Shown here piece by piece: positions 61,415 to 64,000 of a stretch of DNA of 64,000 bases (positions within the stretch are counted from its first letter, which is position 1; every line of letters begins with the position of its first letter). The position numbers were made by a program, and so were the translations under genes. Under the pieces are notes generated by a model that had not been told where the DNA came from, made no database searches, and worked only from the letters and a program-made list of their open reading frames with translations. Location of the stretch: contig NZ_JARJNS010000001.1 in NCBI RefSeq assembly GCF_030143245.1, forward strand, positions 1-64,000, given 5' to 3'. Source of the DNA: Rhabdaerophilum sp. SD176 (GTDB lineage Bacteria > Pseudomonadota > Alphaproteobacteria > Rhizobiales > Beijerinckiaceae).

Positions 61415-62410
61415 TCAGGCCTTCTTGGCGAGGCCGGCCGCCTTCATCGCTTCGGCCATCATCTTGTCGCCATTGGCCATGAAGCTCGTGAAACCGGCGG
61501 GATCGGCGAATTTCGTGCCGAAGCCGCGTGCCGCCATGAAGTCCTGGAATTCCTTGGACTCATAGGCCGATTTCAGCGCTGCCACGAGGCGTGTCTGGAC
61601 AGCGGCCGGCAGGCCTTTCGGCCCCGCGATACCACGCCATGCGCCAACCGAGTACTTGATCCCGAGCGATTCATTGAGCGTCGGCACATCCTTGAACTGC
61701 GGGTTGCGTTGATCCGCCATGATGGCGAGGGAACGCGCCTTGCCCGCATCGATCATCGCCCGGGCCTCCGGCACCGAGCAGGTGACGAGGTCGATGCCAC
61801 CGGCCGCGAGATCCTGCATCGCCGGGGCCGCACCGTTCGAGGGCACCCACGCCACATGGTCCGGCTTCAGGCCCATGGCGCCGAGCCAGCCGATCAGCGC
61901 GAGATGCCAGATGCCGCCCTGGCCAGTGCCGGAAGCCTTGAACTTGCCGGCCGGCGCGGCCTTGATCGCATCCGCCAGTTCCTTGACGGTCTTGTAGGGC
62001 GAATTGGCCGGAACCTGCACGCCCGGCGGGTCCTCGTTCATCAGGGCAAGAGGGGTGTAGCTGGTCGGGTTGAGATCGGTCAGGCCCTGATGGTGCATCA
62101 TGGTGATTTCCACTGTGATCATCCCGATCGTGTAGCCATCCGGCGCCGCGGTCGCGATCGCCGAATGCCCCACGACGCCCGAGCCACCGGTACGGTTGAC
62201 GACGCTGACCGGCTGCTTGAGGTCACGCTCGAGGATCGAGGCGACAATGCGCGCCGTCTGGTCGGTGCCGCCACCGGCACCCCACGGGCAGACCATGGTG
62301 ATCGGTCGGGCCGGCCAGGCCTGCGCCCGCGCCGGGGCGACCCCGAGGCCGGCAGCAGCGCCGATGGCAGCGCCACCAGCCAGAATCGAACGGCGTGAAA
62401 TCGGATCCAT
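61415..62410 (-). CDS. tctC: Tripartite tricarboxylate transporter substrate-binding protein TctC
   Basis: The 331-residue receptor has a Tat-type signal (SRRSILAGGAAIGAAAG) ending near PARAQ. The mature BugE/TctC fold shows WPARPITMVCPWGAGGGTDQTAR (pieces: PWGAGGGTDQTAR), VVNRTGGSGVVGHSAIA and the Asp-rich loops that bind carboxylates. The start at 62410 has GGAGGAAACG directly upstream. Its ligand is an organic acid; the uxaC gene upstream raises the possibility of a sugar acid. Confidence 0.94.
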   Translation of the reverse strand: MDPISRRSILAGGAAIGAAAGLGVAPARAQAWPARPITMVCPWGAGGGTDQTARIVASILERDLKQPVSVVNRTGGSGVVGHSAIATAAPDGYTIGMITVEITMMHHQGLTDLNPTSYTPLALMNEDPPGVQVPANSPYKTVKELADAIKAAPAGKFKASGTGQGGIWHLALIGWLGAMGLKPDHVAWVPSNGAAPAMQDLAAGGIDLVTCSVPEARAMIDAGKARSLAIMADQRNPQFKDVPTLNESLGIKYSVGAWRGIAGPKGLPAAVQTRLVAALKSAYESKEFQDFMAARGFGTKFADPAGFTSFMANGDKMMAEAMKAAGLAKKA

Positions 62411-62515
62411 CGTTTCCTCCTTGAAAAGGCTCCCGGGCCCCGGTTCCAGCCGGAATCCCATCGAGTTCCTGGTGTTTCGTTCCCGCGAGGCCGGATCTTT
62501 CGTCCGGCTCTCAAG

Positions 62516-62525
62516 TGTGATCACA
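62516..62525. promoter_or_regulatory. Palindromic operator TGTGATCACA upstream of tctC
   Basis: A perfect ten-base palindrome (TGTGATCACA) lies in the 150-base gap between the uxaC stop and the tctC start. The surrounding GTGTGATCACAG matches eleven of twelve bases of the palindrome beside the GntR gene at 14971-14982. A FadR-type GntR protein is the likely ligand. Confidence 0.5.
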
Positions 62526-62560
62526 GCATACTGCATTCACGGTTTTGGGTGTCAACCGGC

Positions 62561-63961
62561 TCAGAGACGGTAAGCCTCCTTGGCGAGCCGGTAGGCCAGA
62601 TCATGCGCCAGGCCAAAGGCCTCGTCCTCGTCGAGCCGGTGCGTCACGACGCGTTCGGCGAGGAAGGCGCAATCGACGCGCCGGGCCACATCGTGCCGGG
62701 CCGGGATCGACGGGAAGGCGCGGGTATCGTCATTGAACCCGACCGTATTGTAGAAACCGGCCGTTTCCGTCGTCAGGTCGCGGAAGCGCCGCATGCCATC
62801 GGGTGCATCGAAGAACCACCAGGCCGGCCCGAGCTTCAGGCAGGGATAATGCCCGGCCAGAGGCGCGAGTTCGCGCGAGTAGCTTGTCTCGTCGAGCGTG
62901 AAAAGGATGACCGACAGGCGCGGATCATTGCCATGCGCATCGAGCAGCGGCTTGAGCGCGCGCACATAATCGGTGCGCTGGGGAATATCGGCGCCCATAT
63001 CCCGCCCGAACTGCTCGAAAAGGGCGGCATTGTGGTTGCGGAACGAACCCGGATGGATCTGCAGGACAAGCCCGTCCTCCAGGCTCATCCGCGCCATTTC
63101 CGTCAGCATCTGGGCGCGGAACAACTCGGCATCCACGGCGCTGACGCCTGGCTTCAGCACGCGCTGGAACAGGGCGGAGGCTTCATCCGGGGCGAGATTG
63201 GCCGTGGCCGCGCTGGCATGGCCATGATCGGAGCTGGTCGCGCCGAAGGTCTTGAAATAGGCGCGGCGCGCCTGATGCGCCCGGAGATATCCAGCCCATG
63301 TACCGGTATTCTCGCCGGCAAGCGCACCAAGCTGCTCGACATTCTCGCGGAAGCCGCGGAATTCCGGATCGACCACCGCATCGGGCCGATAGGCTGGCAC
63401 CACACGGCCCGTCCAGCCGGATTCGCGGATCATCCGGTGCCAGCCGAGATCATCCAGCGCGCCATCGGTAGTGGAAATCACCTCGATCCTCATCCGCTCG
63501 AACAGGGCCCGGGGCCGGAAGGCCTCGCTGCGCAACGCGGCCTCGATCACGTCGTAATGATGGTCGGCATTGTCCGGCGTGAGGCGCTCGGTCAGGCCGA
63601 ACAGCGTCTCGAAGGCGTGGTCGATCCAGATCCGCGTTGGGGTGCCGCGGAACAGGAAATAATGCTTCGCGAAAAGCCGCCAGATCTTGCGCGGGTCCTG
63701 CTCGACCGGCGCGCCATCGAGGCGGGGAATGCCAAGATCCTCGAGCCGAACGCCCTGCGAGTGGAGCATGCGGAAAATATAATGGTCCGGCACCACGAAG
63801 AGCCGGGCAGGGTCGGGGAACGGCGCGTTCTCCGCATACCAGCGCGGATCGGTATGGCCATGCGGCGAGATGATCGGCAGATCCTTCACCGTGGCATAGA
63901 GCGCGCGCGCGACATCACGCGTAGCGGGATCGGCGGGAAAAAGGCGGTCAGGATGGAGCAT
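62561..63961 (-). CDS. uxaC: Glucuronate/galacturonate isomerase UxaC
   Basis: The 466-residue amidohydrolase-fold enzyme interconverts D-glucuronate with D-fructuronate, or D-galacturonate with D-tagaturonate. Landmarks are PIISPHGHTDPRW, VPDHYIFRMLHSQGV, RMRIEVISTTDGALDDL and the C-terminal GFNDDTRAFPSIPARHDVARRVD (pieces: NDDTRAFPSIPARHD). Length is normal. It follows an SDR gene on the same strand, together forming part of a hexuronate catabolic unit next to tctABC. Confidence 0.96.
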   Translation of the reverse strand: MLHPDRLFPADPATRDVARALYATVKDLPIISPHGHTDPRWYAENAPFPDPARLFVVPDHYIFRMLHSQGVRLEDLGIPRLDGAPVEQDPRKIWRLFAKHYFLFRGTPTRIWIDHAFETLFGLTERLTPDNADHHYDVIEAALRSEAFRPRALFERMRIEVISTTDGALDDLGWHRMIRESGWTGRVVPAYRPDAVVDPEFRGFRENVEQLGALAGENTGTWAGYLRAHQARRAYFKTFGATSSDHGHASAATANLAPDEASALFQRVLKPGVSAVDAELFRAQMLTEMARMSLEDGLVLQIHPGSFRNHNAALFEQFGRDMGADIPQRTDYVRALKPLLDAHGNDPRLSVILFTLDETSYSRELAPLAGHYPCLKLGPAWWFFDAPDGMRRFRDLTTETAGFYNTVGFNDDTRAFPSIPARHDVARRVDCAFLAERVVTHRLDEDEAFGLAHDLAYRLAKEAYRL

Positions 63962-63970
63962 GGACTTGGC

Positions 63971-64000
63971 TTACCGGGCTAGCCACCCGCCATCGACGGG
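63971..64000 (-). CDS. C-terminal end of a short-chain dehydrogenase gene (partial)
   Basis: The last nine codons before a TAA read PVDGGWLAR, the typical C-terminus of short-chain dehydrogenases (VDGGW-xAR). The rest lies beyond the window edge. It is nine bases upstream of the uxaC start on the same strand, so the two are probably co-transcribed. An SDR next to uxaC could act as fructuronate/mannonate oxidoreductase, but this is inference from position. Confidence 0.6.
   Translation of the reverse strand, partial: PVDGGWLAR

Noticed and set aside
1-64000. tRNA, rRNA, CRISPR arrays or complete insertion sequences
   Set aside because: I looked for tRNA-like T-loops, regularly spaced repeats and transposase-like proteins and saw none within the window.

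Overview
The window is GC-rich, densely coding DNA from an alphaproteobacterium, most likely a member of the Hyphomicrobiales (Rhizobiales). The evidence is the Pseudomonas/Rhizobium-type cobalamin genes under B12 riboswitches, the phn cluster with its alphaproteobacterial accessory genes, and the many Liv, TRAP and TctABC importers. No taxonomic marker such as rRNA is present. A protein very like the chlorophyllide 8-vinyl reductase BciA hints that the organism or its ancestors are bacteriochlorophyll-containing phototrophs.

Layout. Bases 1-2000 hold a broken type I restriction methyltransferase gene (hsdM) and an Xre/RES toxin-antitoxin operon with its own promoter and palindrome. Bases 2300-4850 hold a small membrane protein, bciA and a membrane-anchored alpha/beta hydrolase. 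Bases 4855-8063 encode a TRAP transporter. Bases 8227-14900 form a catabolic operon: Liv receptor, LivH, one LivM-LivG-LivF fusion polypeptide, a 3-hydroxyacyl dehydrogenase and a beta-keto acid cleavage enzyme. It is divergent from a GntR regulator and an SDR. Then come glpKD (16539-19540) and dgoKA (19653-21196).

Bases 21250-31395 form a B12 island framed by two cobalamin riboswitches: a DUF1636 protein, cobU, cobO, cobQ, cbiB, btuF, cobC and btuDCB. Bases 31469-40143 encode C-P lyase: phnF divergent from phnGHIJKLM, a 2H-phosphoesterase-like protein, phnN and a hexapeptide acyltransferase. No phnCDE transporter or phnP is present. An SbmA/BacA-type ABC protein follows.

Bases 42162-57817 look like one long operon of about fourteen tightly overlapping genes on the minus strand: GntR regulator, Liv ABC importer, PrpD-like protein, isocitrate lyase/PEP mutase-family lyase, HyuB, HyuA, isochorismatase-fold protein, LeuC-like, LeuD-like and an MFS transporter. 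I read it as a possible undescribed route that opens a cyclic imide or lactam, hydrates a substituted maleate and cleaves the resulting malate. This is the most interesting part of the window. The right end holds a flavoprotein, tctABC, uxaC and the last codons of an SDR gene. Metabolically the window is a stack of regulator-transporter-enzyme modules for organic acids, amides, phosphonates, glycerol and sugar acids. I saw no tRNA, rRNA or CRISPR.
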